A stretch of 64,000 nt of DNA from Paenibacillus xylaniclasticus (GCF_004001065.1 NZ_BIML01000001.1:248001-312000), one strand, 5' to 3'; counted from the stretch's first letter, positions 46,877 through 56,743 are shown. The notes: generated from the letters alone by a model not told the origin. Translations and numbers: made by a program.

Positions 46877-48475
46877 TTGACCAACGAAGTGATGATTAAT
46901 CAGGTTGACCAAGATACCTTTCTTGCAACAGCTTATGAATATGAGAAAAAGTCATTAGAAACCGCAATGTATGATTATACTAATAAATCTAACTTTCATT
47001 CTACCTATTTTAATGAACACAGTGGCAATGTCTTAAATTTTAAAAGTGAAGATATTGATCGTCTTGCATTAAACGCTCAAACCAATTTGTCTAATATTAT
47101 GCAGATCAATAATATTGTTCGCTACTTTGTAAATAAAAATGATATATTGGGCAAAGTTTATGAAGCAATTGAAACGAATGTGAATTCTGAGTATTCTCTT
47201 GCTTATCCTAATTATACAGAAGACGAGAAAACAATCTACGATAAAGTAGATGAACTCATTAAAGATTTCAATGAAAAGATTAACCTAGAACGTCTGATTA
47301 GAGAAGCTATTCCAATGACTTATCTTGAGGGGAATTACCCAATTTATCTGCGGAAAGATCCAAATGGTAGTAATTATCAGGTGGATTATTATCCGTTAGG
47401 AATCTGTGAAGTCTCTGACTATGATATTAGTGGCGAGCCATATCTTCTTATCAATATAAGAGAATTAGAAGCGAGACTTAAGAAAATTTATCAAAAAAAT
47501 AAGAAAAATAAAGCCTTATTCTATAGCAATATGGAGGAAGAAATTAAGGATACGTATCCGCCTGAAGTGTATACTGCATTCATTAATAAAGAGCACTATG
47601 CAAAGTTAAATATTAAAAATTCTGGCTTGATTAGAATTAATAATTTGAAACGGAAATATGGACTCTCTCCTATTTTTAAATCATTAAAATCGGTTGTTCG
47701 ACTTGAGAACATTGAACTTTCAGATGACAAAAATACACTTGTGCGCGGCAAGAAAATTATTTTTCAAAAGTTAATTAAGGAACTTGTTGTTCCTCCAAAA
47801 GATTCGAATTTGCAGAATATAACATGGAGTACCGCTCAAGCTAAAGCTCACATTGACTTAATGGCTGCACTAAATAGTAAAGGAGTATCTGTCTACACCG
47901 GATTACCTTGGACAGAAAGCGTGACATTCGTTGAACCGAAACTTGAACAAACCAATGTTCAAATTAAGAATAAGTATCGGGAAGATATTATGACTAGCGT
48001 TGGTATTGCATACCTCATTTCTAATAAAGGTGGATTTGGCTCTGCTCAAATTTCGATTACGGAACTTATGAAGATGATTAATAAGATCAGTGAGCAAGTG
48101 GAACAAATCTTAATAAAATGGTACAAAGGTATACTAATTGATAATGGGATTGATGCAAGATACTGTCCAAAGATAAAGGTCATTGACTCCGAGAAATTGT
48201 CTATGGATTTAGCAATGTCTCTAGCTAAAATGCTGAATAATGAACTTAATGCTTCTCTTGAAACAGTTTACAGGACTCTTGGACTAGATGTTAAATCCGA
48301 AGCGCGTAAAAGAGAAATTGAGCAACAGTTAGGATATGATGAAATCTTTAAGCCAAGACAATCAGTATACACATACAATGGGAATAATGACGATTCAGGT
48401 GGCAGACCAAGCGATAGTAAGGATTTAGATAAGAAAGATTATGATCGAGAGTACAATAATGACAATGGACGTTAA
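46877..48475 (+). CDS. Portal protein
   Basis: A 532-residue protein in the position of the portal, the dodecameric DNA gate of the capsid vertex. Recognisable parts: an N-terminal region with IDRLALNAQTNLSNIMQINN, a central part (AIPMTYLEGNYPIYLRKDPN), and a C-terminal helical part (ITELMKMINKISEQVEQILI) that would line the tunnel, with an acidic disordered end. TTG 46877 follows GAGGTGAGATATCCGT. The order terminase-portal-protease-capsid supports the call. Confidence 0.8.
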   Translation: MTNEVMINQVDQDTFLATAYEYEKKSLETAMYDYTNKSNFHSTYFNEHSGNVLNFKSEDIDRLALNAQTNLSNIMQINNIVRYFVNKNDILGKVYEAIETNVNSEYSLAYPNYTEDEKTIYDKVDELIKDFNEKINLERLIREAIPMTYLEGNYPIYLRKDPNGSNYQVDYYPLGICEVSDYDISGEPYLLINIRELEARLKKIYQKNKKNKALFYSNMEEEIKDTYPPEVYTAFINKEHYAKLNIKNSGLIRINNLKRKYGLSPIFKSLKSVVRLENIELSDDKNTLVRGKKIIFQKLIKELVVPPKDSNLQNITWSTAQAKAHIDLMAALNSKGVSVYTGLPWTESVTFVEPKLEQTNVQIKNKYREDIMTSVGIAYLISNKGGFGSAQISITELMKMINKISEQVEQILIKWYKGILIDNGIDARYCPKIKVIDSEKLSMDLAMSLAKMLNNELNASLETVYRTLGLDVKSEARKREIEQQLGYDEIFKPRQSVYTYNGNNDDSGGRPSDSKDLDKKDYDREYNNDNGR

Positions 48476-48522
48476 TGTTCTATAATCTTGAAAAAAAAAT
48501 GAAAGGTGGTGAGAAGACAAGC

Positions 48523-50079
48523 GTGGAGAAATTTATATTATCAAGTACTCCTATCGAGATTAGCGAATATCCAAACCATAAAGAAGCAACCTTTCTCATT
48601 TCTGTATTAGGTGAGTATAACGCTAACGGTGTACTTATAGAAGAAGCAGAAGGCGAAAAATATCACGATACTATAGTTGGTTATCCTATTGTCGCTTACT
48701 TAAAATATGATAAGAATGGCAAGCCTGAAGACTTCGGCGGTCATGAATTAAGGACAAAATACAACAAAGAAACTAAGAAAGTTGATTATTACTTTGCCAC
48801 CTTTCCTATTGGATCGGTAACTAAATCATGGATTGAGGAACGAGAAGTTGAAGGTTACATTGGGACTAAGAAGTGTATTCTTATTAAATCAAAATTATGG
48901 AAAAGCAGGTTTCCTGAGTATTTTAAAGTATTCGATAAACTTTGGGAAAACGGTGGAATAGATAGTTCATGGGAAATTAGTTCATCTGAAGTTAAGAAGA
49001 CAGGGAAAGGTAAAATACTTAAATCATTTGAGTTTATCGGAAATTGTTTACTTGGAACTAAGACACAAGGAGCTGTAAAAGGCGCTGGTGTCTTAGAAGT
49101 GGCAAGTAACGATGAAACTAACTATGAATTATCCAATGCGTTTTTAAGTGATATTAAAAATACACAACAAGGCAAAAAAGATATGTTATCTTTATCCTCC
49201 TCTACTGGTAATAGCAGTATAGAAGATGATAAAGAAGATACAAACGATGCTGATTTATTCAACGAAAAAGGAGGAAATACGAAATTGGGAAACGAGGATA
49301 AACTTACATCTTCGCTAACTGAAAACGATGTGTATCGTAAAGTAAGAAAAGCGATTAACAACTCATCTGTCGAGAAGTATTACTATCTAGCTATGATTTA
49401 TCCGTATGAGTATCGAGCAATTGCATATGATTGGAATCGTGAAAAAGAATCAGATTTTGTTGAATTCTCTTATACGGTTAATTCAGATGATACTGTAAGT
49501 ATTACTGGTCAAAAAGATGTTGAAATGATTTTTAAACCAAAGGCTTCCATTGAAGGTGAAGTTGCAGAACTGCAAGCAAAACTCGAAGAAGCAGAAAAAC
49601 AAATCGCAGAAGCTGGAAAGTTGCTTACGGATGCGACTAAGGAGAAAGAGTCCCTTCAATCTCAAATTACTGAACTGATTCCATTTAAAGAAAAGGTTAA
49701 TCAATTAGAACAAGCCGAAAAAGAACGTGTTCTTGCAGAAAAGAAAGAGGAATTGAAAGTTTTCGCACTAGAAGATGAACTGATTTCTGCCGAAGAATTG
49801 GATACAGATGAGAAATTGATCTCAATTTTCAAGGAGTTAACAGTAGATAATTTCGAAGCAGCACAAGAGCAAATTGAGGTTATTAAAGGACGTAAAGCGA
49901 TTCAGAAGTTTAAAGAAAATAGAGAAATAAATTCTAAGCATAATAAGAATGACACTTATCTAGACACGAGCGAGAAAGATGAATCCGTCAAACCGAGAAC
50001 TGACCTAAACAATGGTGATAGTGATGCAATTTTATCTAGTGCTGTCGAGATTGTTAAAGGTTATATAGCCAGAAAGTAA
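48523..50079 (+). CDS. Prohead protease-scaffold fusion
   Basis: A 518-residue protein with two parts. Residues 1-200 resemble phage capsid-maturation proteases (YDKNGKPEDFGGHELRTKYN, VTKSWIEEREVEGYIGTKKC, GGIDSSWEISSSEVKK). Residues about 310-450 are a strong coiled coil (AELQAKLEEAEKQIAEAGKL, TDATKEKESLQSQITEL), typical of scaffolds. GTG 48523 is chosen because GGTGAGAAG precedes it; the ATG at 48475 overlaps the portal end without a ribosome-binding site. One polypeptide may chaperone the capsid and then digest itself, as in other phages. Confidence 0.75.
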   Translation: MEKFILSSTPIEISEYPNHKEATFLISVLGEYNANGVLIEEAEGEKYHDTIVGYPIVAYLKYDKNGKPEDFGGHELRTKYNKETKKVDYYFATFPIGSVTKSWIEEREVEGYIGTKKCILIKSKLWKSRFPEYFKVFDKLWENGGIDSSWEISSSEVKKTGKGKILKSFEFIGNCLLGTKTQGAVKGAGVLEVASNDETNYELSNAFLSDIKNTQQGKKDMLSLSSSTGNSSIEDDKEDTNDADLFNEKGGNTKLGNEDKLTSSLTENDVYRKVRKAINNSSVEKYYYLAMIYPYEYRAIAYDWNREKESDFVEFSYTVNSDDTVSITGQKDVEMIFKPKASIEGEVAELQAKLEEAEKQIAEAGKLLTDATKEKESLQSQITELIPFKEKVNQLEQAEKERVLAEKKEELKVFALEDELISAEELDTDEKLISIFKELTVDNFEAAQEQIEVIKGRKAIQKFKENREINSKHNKNDTYLDTSEKDESVKPRTDLNNGDSDAILSSAVEIVKGYIARK

Positions 50080-50103
50080 AATATTTAGGAGGAATAAAAT
50101 ATA

Positions 50104-50568
50104 ATGATTAAACAAGTGATTGGTACTTCTTCAATTAATGAAATCTATGAAGTTACTGCCGCTATCAAGCGCGGCGCTCTTGTAACTAAGAATCTGAGCA
50201 CAGGTAAGGCAGTGGCAGCTAGTGATACTGGTGTTGATGTATGGATTGTAGATGCAGATAATCAGCCTACGGGACACCTGTCTGATGTTGAAATTAGCCA
50301 GTATGATGAATCACTCGACACTATTTCAGCAGGTAGTCGCGCGGTACTGAAAAAATATCCAGTGGGCGCTCAAATTGCATCAGATCAAGTTGTAACTACT
50401 GGATTAACTGCTGGAGATTATGCCGTAGCAGGCACTTCAGGTAATGCTGGTAAGTTTGTTAAAGCGACAACAGGCAAAACGTCTATCTTTAAGTATCTCG
50501 GTACATATGATGACGCTGGTCACACACTTTATAATTTTGAAATTGTAAACCCTGTTACTCTGTCTTAA
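50104..50568 (+). CDS. Capsid decoration protein-like
   Basis: A 154-residue Gly/Ala/Thr-rich protein that looks like a beta-sandwich decoration or cement protein (TAAIKRGALVTKNLSTGKAV, DVWIVDADNQPTGHLSDVEI). ATG 50104 follows AGGAGGAATAAAATATA. It stands between scaffold and major capsid, the usual place for such proteins. It would stabilise the mature shell. Confidence 0.7.
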   Translation: MIKQVIGTSSINEIYEVTAAIKRGALVTKNLSTGKAVAASDTGVDVWIVDADNQPTGHLSDVEISQYDESLDTISAGSRAVLKKYPVGAQIASDQVVTTGLTAGDYAVAGTSGNAGKFVKATTGKTSIFKYLGTYDDAGHTLYNFEIVNPVTLS

Positions 50569-50603
50569 TAGCAGTTTATCTATCGAAGGAGGAAACATAT
50601 TTA

Positions 50604-51608
50604 ATGAGTAAACTATTCAATACAGAGATTGCCTCTGCAATCCAAGAAAAAAATATTATTGAACTTTCTGAGCGCTTCAAGGCTAATGCTATCGATTCTA
50701 GTGACAAAGAGATGATCGAGGTTCTTGACGCTTTTGCTAAAGAAGTAGGTACTTCTGGCAAGAGTCAGGAAAATAATTATTTAGTGTCTGAACTCATCAA
50801 AAAGACGGTAGAGCCGTTGGTGTTTCAACCAGATAACAGCATTCTGTCAGATATCTTTAACATGGACACTATTGGAGAATTTGATGAAACAAAATATACG
50901 GGACTTCCAAAGAATACTATCAAAGTGTATGATTCGGCTCGCGGCGGCAACGTTCCTAAAAGTTATGTAGATCCTGGTGTATTTACTACTGTTAAAACTT
51001 CGCTTCAGGCAGAAACTGAATTGAATTATTCCGATCTTCGTCGTAATGGTTGGAAGTCGATTGCCAAGATGACTGAACTGACTCGTGAAGCGTTTGAACA
51101 AGAGATGTTTTACCGTTTGTTTGCTGGCGTAGACTCGGCTCTTGATGCGCTAACAGGTGATCAAGACATTGATACCGGTTCTGCTATCACTCAAACTAAC
51201 GCAGACACTCTTGCACGTTATTTGCGCGATATGTCCGAAGGTAATCCTTTTATGGTGGGTCTGTCGAAATATATCGACGGGCTTGCTAAAATGACTGGTT
51301 ACGAATCTTATCTTAGCGATGATTTAAAGAATGAACTAAATCGTGTCGGACGCCTAGCTATGTTTGACGGTGTAAAATTGTCTTCAATTCCTACTGCTAA
51401 GAAAACAGCTAAGGGCAATACGCTAATTCCTGACAAACGTATCTTTGGTATTGCTGGAGTAATTGGTGATGCTCAAGTGCGCGGAGAAATGCGTATGTAT
51501 GAAACATATGATCATAACGCTGAGAAAGTACATCTCAAATTTACGGGATATGATTTTGATTATACAATTTACTTTCTAGATAAAATTGCTCGTATCACAT
51601 TCGCTTAA
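50604..51608 (+). CDS. Major capsid protein
   Basis: A 334-residue protein with the layout of an HK97-fold capsid subunit: an N-terminal helical delta-like region, then SILSDIFNMDTIGEFDETKY, TVKTSLQAETELNYSDLRRN and the axial part IFGIAGVIGDAQVRGEMRMY. ATG 50604 lies behind GAAGGAGGAAACATATTTA, the strongest Shine-Dalgarno of the module, consistent with high expression. Codon use here is more GC-rich than in flanking genes. A long perfect hairpin follows at 51626-51662. Confidence 0.85.
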   Translation: MSKLFNTEIASAIQEKNIIELSERFKANAIDSSDKEMIEVLDAFAKEVGTSGKSQENNYLVSELIKKTVEPLVFQPDNSILSDIFNMDTIGEFDETKYTGLPKNTIKVYDSARGGNVPKSYVDPGVFTTVKTSLQAETELNYSDLRRNGWKSIAKMTELTREAFEQEMFYRLFAGVDSALDALTGDQDIDTGSAITQTNADTLARYLRDMSEGNPFMVGLSKYIDGLAKMTGYESYLSDDLKNELNRVGRLAMFDGVKLSSIPTAKKTAKGNTLIPDKRIFGIAGVIGDAQVRGEMRMYETYDHNAEKVHLKFTGYDFDYTIYFLDKIARITFA

Positions 51609-51625
51609 CATATAATAAGCAAAAC

Positions 51626-51662
51626 GCCATGGCGACAATGATTATAATGGGTTGTCGCCATG
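51626..51662 (+). other. 12-bp perfect hairpin after the capsid gene
   Basis: CCATGGCGACAA (51626-51637) and TTGTCGCCATGG (51651-51662) form a 12-bp stem with a 13-nt loop and no U-run. It probably stabilises the capsid mRNA or partially ends transcription, leaving less mRNA for downstream genes. Confidence 0.7.
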
Positions 51663-51692
51663 GTTATCAATATCACAGGGAGAGATATTAAA

Positions 51693-52445
51693 ATGGATCA
51701 GCTTAATGGAAAGATTCGTGTGTATAACTATGAACGTTCGCCTGTTGGTTTTCCAAGTAGTCACAATAGCAACGGAGTTTTTTTACGCGGCAGAAATGAA
51801 GATGAAGAGTTTGTTGTTGAAAGAGTTGACTTTGATGATATTGAAATAGAAAATTCTAAATCTGACTTATTCAAGGTTGGCCGCATTAGATTTCATCCTG
51901 ATGAAGAAGATGAGATTTATCAAAAACTAGGGATTGAAGATCGTGAAAACATAATGACTGATAAATCCCTCATTGAATTTTTAATGACCGATACTGTTGA
52001 AAATGTAAAACGAATTAGCAACTTAAAATCGGTTACTCTTATTTCTCGTATGAAGTCTATGCTTTTTACTCTTGAGCGTAATGGCAAGATTCCTCCGCAC
52101 CGGATCTCAGCAGCCGTCATAGAACGCGGTCATGAGTTAATTAGTGGTGGGAAACGAAATCACAATAGTGAAATTAATAAGATCCTTGAGGCAGAGAGGA
52201 AATCCGACGAAGATAATAAATTGAAAAATACTTTAGATGAACTTCGTGATGAAATTGCTAACCTCAAAAAAGAAAAAGAGCGAGAAATCGCTGCTCAGAT
52301 TGCAAAAGACGAATTGATTGCCAAACAGCAACAAGCAATGGAAGAATTACTTAAGAAAGTTGAGGAGTTAACTACGTCTCAATCTACAAAACAGGATTCG
52401 AAAAATGAAGTGAAACAAGTCGGCAGACCTCCTAAGAGTCGGTAG
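51693..52445 (+). CDS. Structural protein with C-terminal coiled coil
   Basis: A 250-residue protein. The N-terminus is beta-rich (NGKIRVYNYERSPVGFPSSH, RVDFDDIEIENSKSDLFK); from residue 150 on it is a lysine/glutamate coiled coil (EIANLKKEKEREIAAQIAKD, QQAMEELLKKVEELTTSQST) ending in a basic tail GRPPKSR. ATG 51693 follows CAGGGAGAGATATT; an ATG at 51660 has no ribosome-binding site. Position after the capsid suggests a head-completion or inner-capsid role. Confidence 0.6.
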   Translation: MDQLNGKIRVYNYERSPVGFPSSHNSNGVFLRGRNEDEEFVVERVDFDDIEIENSKSDLFKVGRIRFHPDEEDEIYQKLGIEDRENIMTDKSLIEFLMTDTVENVKRISNLKSVTLISRMKSMLFTLERNGKIPPHRISAAVIERGHELISGGKRNHNSEINKILEAERKSDEDNKLKNTLDELRDEIANLKKEKEREIAAQIAKDELIAKQQQAMEELLKKVEELTTSQSTKQDSKNEVKQVGRPPKSR

Positions 52446-52455
52446 GTGATTATAT

Positions 52456-52950
52456 TTGGCGACGCCATTTCAAATAATCTACGATAGATTTATTAAAAGA
52501 CTTAAAAATGACGAACAATTCCTTAACTATAAAGGACTGAATGATCAGGAGATTGAGCAGGTCGTCAATGATCATTTAGACAGTCTGCTCGAACGCTCCA
52601 TTGAGGAAATATATAAGTTTGGATTACCTGATGCGAATTTGTACGATAGAGATGATGTAAATAAATTATTTAATTTTGATCTAATTCCTCAGGAAATTAG
52701 TTTACTCTCTGAACTTATGTATCTTTGCTATTTTCAAGAAGAGAGAAATAAGTTAAAGGTATTTAGTTTAACATTTAGAGGTTCAGAACTAGATGTATTC
52801 AGCCCTGCTAATGATCGAAAAACCTTTCTTGAAATGCTGAATAAGTTAGAATCTGATGCTTTTAACTCTATTTCCAACTACCTCAGTCGTGATCGTTTAA
52901 CTTGGACTCAAAAGAGTATTTATCAAAATAATATAAGTGATTCCTCATGA
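52456..52950 (+). CDS. Head-tail adaptor-like protein
   Basis: A 164-residue helical protein (PFQIIYDRFIKRLKNDEQFL, DLIPQEISLLSELMYLCYFQ). TTG 52456 follows GTAGGTGATTATAT. Size and place, directly after the head genes and overlapping the next gene by 4 nt, fit a portal adaptor. Motif evidence is weak. Confidence 0.6.
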   Translation: MATPFQIIYDRFIKRLKNDEQFLNYKGLNDQEIEQVVNDHLDSLLERSIEEIYKFGLPDANLYDRDDVNKLFNFDLIPQEISLLSELMYLCYFQEERNKLKVFSLTFRGSELDVFSPANDRKTFLEMLNKLESDAFNSISNYLSRDRLTWTQKSIYQNNISDSS

Positions 52951-54224
52951 ATATTTTTGATATTCAAAAATATAAAAAATATGTCGAAAACGGAATTTAT
53001 GAAAATATTCAATTAGAGAAATATGCTGATCGTTATTCTCAGCAAGAACAACAAAGTATTTCGTATCTAGACATTCTCTTCTCTTCAACCAGAGCGGAAA
53101 CAATTACTCGCAATGGAGTTAATTATAAATGCATTGTTGATTATGATCGATCATCGAAGGCTCCTACTAGATCGGGGACGATAATTACACGAGAAGTTTG
53201 GACAAAATCTACTGATTATATTAACACGGGTGATCTTCTTGAGTATTCTGCAAACGGAGATAAATTAGAACAATACCTTCTTATAAAACAGAAAGAAACT
53301 CGTGATGGTTATCATCTTGGAATTATGCAGAAATGTGTTTCATTTCTCAAATGGATAGATGATGAAGGCGTAATCCGTTCCGCCTACTTTTCATTTAAAA
53401 CTGATCCAGTTACAAATTTTGGCGTTCAAGATGGTCGAATACTGACTGTTGGGAATGAACGAAGAACACTTATTCTATCAAGAGATGAACATGTTGCAAA
53501 GTTCGAGAAAGCAATGAGATTTATTATTGATAATCGTGCATGGTCAATCTCTGCAATTGATACGATTAGCGTGAATGGATTAAGCATTGTTACTCTAGAT
53601 GAAACGACCATTAGTTCGAATGATAATTTAGAACTTCAAATCGCTGATTATGTTGGTCGAGTCGCTAATTATGTATTAAGAATACTGAACGAAGAACGGT
53701 TCTCGATACGTGCTGGTAGAACACTTCAGTTAGAAGTAGAAGTAAGGAATAATAACGTTATTGTATCTAAACCCCTCTCTTTCTTTTCTAGTGATGAATC
53801 AGTAGCGACAGTTGACGAAAATGGCTTGGTTACTACTCTTGCAAATGGTACGGTGGTAATCACCGCAGCGCTCGCAGATTATCCAGATGTGTATGACACC
53901 ATCGAAGGCACAATCGAATTCACAACGCACGATAATTACACTGTTGAATTACTTGAATCCCCTTCTCTCTTCATTAATAAGACAAAAACATTCACCATTC
54001 AAGTTAAAAATAACGGCGTAATAGATAGCAGCAAGTTCGTGTATTGGACTTTATACAATGAAGACAAAACGAGCACTTCGTCTGATGTTGCTACGATGAT
54101 AAATTCGAGTACGACACAGATTACCCTTAAAGGTCTTGATGTGGGACATGTTTGGCTCAAGATAAGTATCATTGGCGAGAATTTATCTTTCTGGGTAAAA
54201 GTCGAAGTAAAAAGTTTGATTTAG
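52947..54224 (+). CDS. Head-tail/neck protein with Big_2 Ig-like domain
   Basis: A 425-residue protein. The first 240 residues include a connector-like part (KATPTRSG-type loop, then REVWTKSTDYINTGDLLEYS). Residues about 250-335 form a bacterial Ig-like Big_2 domain (SVATVDENGLVTTLANGTVV). A second less clear Ig-like unit follows (ESPSLFINKTKTFTIQVKNN). ATG 52947 overlaps the preceding stop (ATGA), giving translational coupling. Ig-like domains on virions usually serve surface attachment to cells or carbohydrates. Confidence 0.65.
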   Translation: MNIFDIQKYKKYVENGIYENIQLEKYADRYSQQEQQSISYLDILFSSTRAETITRNGVNYKCIVDYDRSSKAPTRSGTIITREVWTKSTDYINTGDLLEYSANGDKLEQYLLIKQKETRDGYHLGIMQKCVSFLKWIDDEGVIRSAYFSFKTDPVTNFGVQDGRILTVGNERRTLILSRDEHVAKFEKAMRFIIDNRAWSISAIDTISVNGLSIVTLDETTISSNDNLELQIADYVGRVANYVLRILNEERFSIRAGRTLQLEVEVRNNNVIVSKPLSFFSSDESVATVDENGLVTTLANGTVVITAALADYPDVYDTIEGTIEFTTHDNYTVELLESPSLFINKTKTFTIQVKNNGVIDSSKFVYWTLYNEDKTSTSSDVATMINSSTTQITLKGLDVGHVWLKISIIGENLSFWVKVEVKSLI

Positions 54225-54242
54225 TGTTTTGGGGGTGAAAAT

Positions 54243-54725
54243 TTGACTAAATTTGAAGAGATGAATGAATATATAAACAGTATACTAACTTGGCTAACTG
54301 ATAATCAGAACTTGTGTAAATTGATTTATTATAATGACATTAATCCATTAAGAAAACCGGATTTAAATGATGAAGACCGAATTGAGTTGACTTTAGATAA
54401 GATACTTCCTCTTCCTAAAATACCAAGTGATCGTCTTGTTAATGAAAATTCTTACTTGCTAGTTTACTTGGACAATATCGAAAAAGGCGGAAACATCTAT
54501 TTCAAAGATTCTCTACTCTGCTTTGATATCATCTGTAATTTAAATCTTTGGCGTATGGTGGGCAGACTCAGGCCATATGCTATCATGCATGAGTTGGATG
54601 AGATGTTTAACAACAAAAGCACATTAGGAGTTGGTAAGACTCAATTTTATAGGAGTAGAATGGTTTGGTATAGTAAGGACTTTTGCGGTTATTCGTTACA
54701 ATATCGGATCTGTGATTTTAGTTGA
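54243..54725 (+). CDS. Tail completion-type hypothetical protein
   Basis: A 160-residue protein (YINSILTWLTDNQNLCKLIY, EKGGNIYFKDSLLCFDIICN, SLQYRICDFS). TTG 54243 follows GGGGGTGAAAAT. Size and order (between neck and tail tube genes) match tail terminator or head-tail joining proteins, but no motif proves it. Confidence 0.55.
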   Translation: MTKFEEMNEYINSILTWLTDNQNLCKLIYYNDINPLRKPDLNDEDRIELTLDKILPLPKIPSDRLVNENSYLLVYLDNIEKGGNIYFKDSLLCFDIICNLNLWRMVGRLRPYAIMHELDEMFNNKSTLGVGKTQFYRSRMVWYSKDFCGYSLQYRICDFS

Positions 54726-54738
54726 GGTGATCAACTAA

Positions 54739-55479
54739 ATGGATATGGATAATATTGAGTTAAGACTGTTAATTGGTGAGCCTGTACCACTAGAAGGTGT
54801 AGGCGAGATACATAGTCCTTTAGTTAAAGATATTGTACGACTTGGACAAAGCACTTACAATGAATATTTATCTTACATCCTCGTGGATAAAGATAAAATA
54901 TCAGTACAGGAAGATGAAAGAGACACTTTAACTACATTCAACGTTATTCTGTCATTATGTATACATGATCCTCACTTTCATAGAATTTATTTTAATGCAC
55001 TTAAATTTTTCTTCAAGGAAGAGGTATTTCTTGGCCACAACGACAAGGAGTACTTTTTTTATTTGGGGGATTACTCAGATTGTAGATACATAACCAAAGA
55101 TAATATTGAGATTATGCAAGCAATTATTCGAATCGCAAATCAAGTAAAAATCAAAGATGAAAAAGAGGAACAATATAATCCAGCAAACGAAGAGGCTGCT
55201 CGAATAATTGCAGAAATGCTTGAACGTAGAAAAAAGAAACCAAAGCCGAAACCGACCACAAACCTTCACAGCATTATATCAGGGTTAGCCTGTAAATCAA
55301 ATAACATTAGTTATTTTAATGTCGGTGATTTAACTATTTATCAACTTTATGATAACTTTCATCGCTTAGAAGTAATTGAGAATTACCATTATACCTTAGT
55401 TGGAATCTACTCAGGAAATGTAAATGGCAAAGAAATAAATTTTAATAAGATCCATTGGACTAAAATAATTGAACAATAA
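54739..55479 (+). CDS. Tail region hypothetical protein
   Basis: A 246-residue protein. Residues 1-140 are helical (IELRLLIGEPVPLEGVGEIH, TTFNVILSLCIHDPHFHRIY), then a basic linker (RRKKKPKPKPTTN), then a small alpha/beta C-terminal domain (LTIYQLYDNFHRLEVIENYH). ATG 54739 follows GAGGTGATCAACTAA. The C-terminal domain resembles the remnant at 56545-56625, so it has been duplicated once. Place next to the tail tube suggests a tail assembly role. Confidence 0.6.
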   Translation: MDMDNIELRLLIGEPVPLEGVGEIHSPLVKDIVRLGQSTYNEYLSYILVDKDKISVQEDERDTLTTFNVILSLCIHDPHFHRIYFNALKFFFKEEVFLGHNDKEYFFYLGDYSDCRYITKDNIEIMQAIIRIANQVKIKDEKEEQYNPANEEAARIIAEMLERRKKKPKPKPTTNLHSIISGLACKSNNISYFNVGDLTIYQLYDNFHRLEVIENYHYTLVGIYSGNVNGKEINFNKIHWTKIIEQ

Positions 55480-55493
55480 AGGAGAATGATAAC

Positions 55494-56291
55494 ATGGGTG
55501 CTCCCAATTCATGGGTTATTCGTGACGTTCCAAAAATGACATTCGTCGATGTCAGCACTAGAAAACCTCTATTCTATCTTTCAGATTTGAAAACAAGTCA
55601 ACTGGAGAATACTGCCGAAACTGTCTATGCGCGTGGTGGTACTGGTAATCCGAAAATCGTCGGTTTCTCATCTAATCGTGAAGCTAAGTTAAATGTGTCA
55701 AATGCGGTTTTTGATAATGCTGCTCTTGCAATGATGACAGGTAATAATGTACTCAAGGGTGCTAAACCAATTCAACAAAGAGATGTTCTTGTTGTTAACT
55801 CAAATTCTGCAACGCTAAAATATACTCCTGCGAACACTACTGGAGCCATTGTAGCAGTATTTAAGAAAAACCCTGATGGCTCTCATGGCGAAGAAATTAA
55901 TTACACATCCACTACCGTTGCAACAGGTCAATATACTAGAACTGCTAAAGTTTTGAATTTCTTTGCAGGCGATCTTCCAAATAATAGTGAAATAATTGCA
56001 TATTATAACACAAACACAGATGCTACTGCTCAAACTATTACTATATCTTCTGACAAATTTGCTGGTTCTTTTGGACTTGTGTTGGATGCTGTCGTAAAAT
56101 CTCCGTATGACCAAAAAGACTATTATGCACAAATCAACATTTGGGCAGCGAAGATGGAAGATAACTGGAGTATCGCAATGGCCGCTGATGGAGATCCTTC
56201 GGAGCATTCTATGCCAATTGAACTACTAAAACAGGCTGGACGAGACGATCTTTATACTATCACTCTGTATGATGGTAATTTATTGACGTAG
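55494..56291 (+). CDS. Major tail tube protein
   Basis: A 265-residue beta-rich protein in the tail tube position. Its layout (N-terminal NSWVIRDVPKMTFVDVST, middle GGTGNPKIVGFSSNREAKLN, C-terminal DNWSIAMAADGDPSEHSM) and richness in Thr, Ala and Asn resemble siphophage tube proteins. ATG 55494 follows AAAGGAGAATGATAAC. A long non-coding gap with hairpins follows, consistent with high expression and transcript processing. Confidence 0.8.
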   Translation: MGAPNSWVIRDVPKMTFVDVSTRKPLFYLSDLKTSQLENTAETVYARGGTGNPKIVGFSSNREAKLNVSNAVFDNAALAMMTGNNVLKGAKPIQQRDVLVVNSNSATLKYTPANTTGAIVAVFKKNPDGSHGEEINYTSTTVATGQYTRTAKVLNFFAGDLPNNSEIIAYYNTNTDATAQTITISSDKFAGSFGLVLDAVVKSPYDQKDYYAQINIWAAKMEDNWSIAMAADGDPSEHSMPIELLKQAGRDDLYTITLYDGNLLT

Positions 56292-56332
56292 CTCTTATTA
56301 ATTTTAAATATAAGATATTATGTTTTTATGTA

Positions 56333-56364
56333 CTGGAATGGCGGTTCTTTCAGCCGCCTTCCAG
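56333..56364 (+). other. GC-rich hairpin after the tail tube gene
   Basis: CTGGAA-t-GGCGG and CCGCC-TTCCAG pair in 11 bp with one bulge around a 9-nt loop. No U-run follows, so it is probably a stability or processing hairpin. Confidence 0.6.
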
Positions 56365-56544
56365 AACCTCTTAAGAGAATATTGATAAAATTAACTGTAT
56401 CGCTTTTTGATGGTTTGTATCATTGCTTAATTGTGAGATTTACGGAGAAAATCGTTACCAACGAACTAATGAAAATGATGTACTAAAAGACAATCTACTA
56501 TAGGAACATAGTATAAAATCCCCCAAATTGCCTCTCGTGAATCA

Positions 56545-56625
56545 TGAGATGATATTAATTACCTTATAAATAACTTAGTAAAACTACGTTACAACTTTCA
56601 TCACTTAGCAGAGCATACCACTATA
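56545..56625 (+). pseudogene. Remnant of a duplicated tail-gene domain
   Basis: One frame reads LVKLRYNFHHLAEHTTIK before a stop, similar to LYDNFHRLEVIENYHYTLV near the end of the 54739-55479 protein; the DNA also agrees (AACTTTCATC-CTTAG). It has no start or ribosome-binding site and is a decayed partial duplicate. Confidence 0.4.
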
Positions 56626-56640
56626 AAATGATGCTCTTTT
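56610..56640 (+). terminator. Terminator-like hairpin
   Basis: AGAGCAT and ATGCTCT form a 7-bp perfect stem with a 14-nt loop followed by TTTGTTG. It overlaps the remnant at 56545-56625. Confidence 0.6.
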
Positions 56641-56743
56641 GTTGTCCTGTCGTGAGTGTCGAAAGTAAATACGAAATTCAGATTTTTACTCACTTCTTAG
56701 TTTTTCGTTTTTACGCAATATTAAATTATAGGAAGTGAACAAA

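Larger units (their letters stand above)
56292..56743. other. Non-coding interval after the tail tube gene
   Basis: This 450-bp interval carries a strong GC hairpin (56333-56364), a gene remnant (about 56545-56625) and a terminator-like hairpin (56610-56640). No intact gene is visible. Confidence 0.6.

Noticed and set aside
49122-49361. Minus-strand frames within the late module, such as this one
   Set aside because: They mirror the codon pattern of the genes on the other strand and lack ribosome-binding sites.
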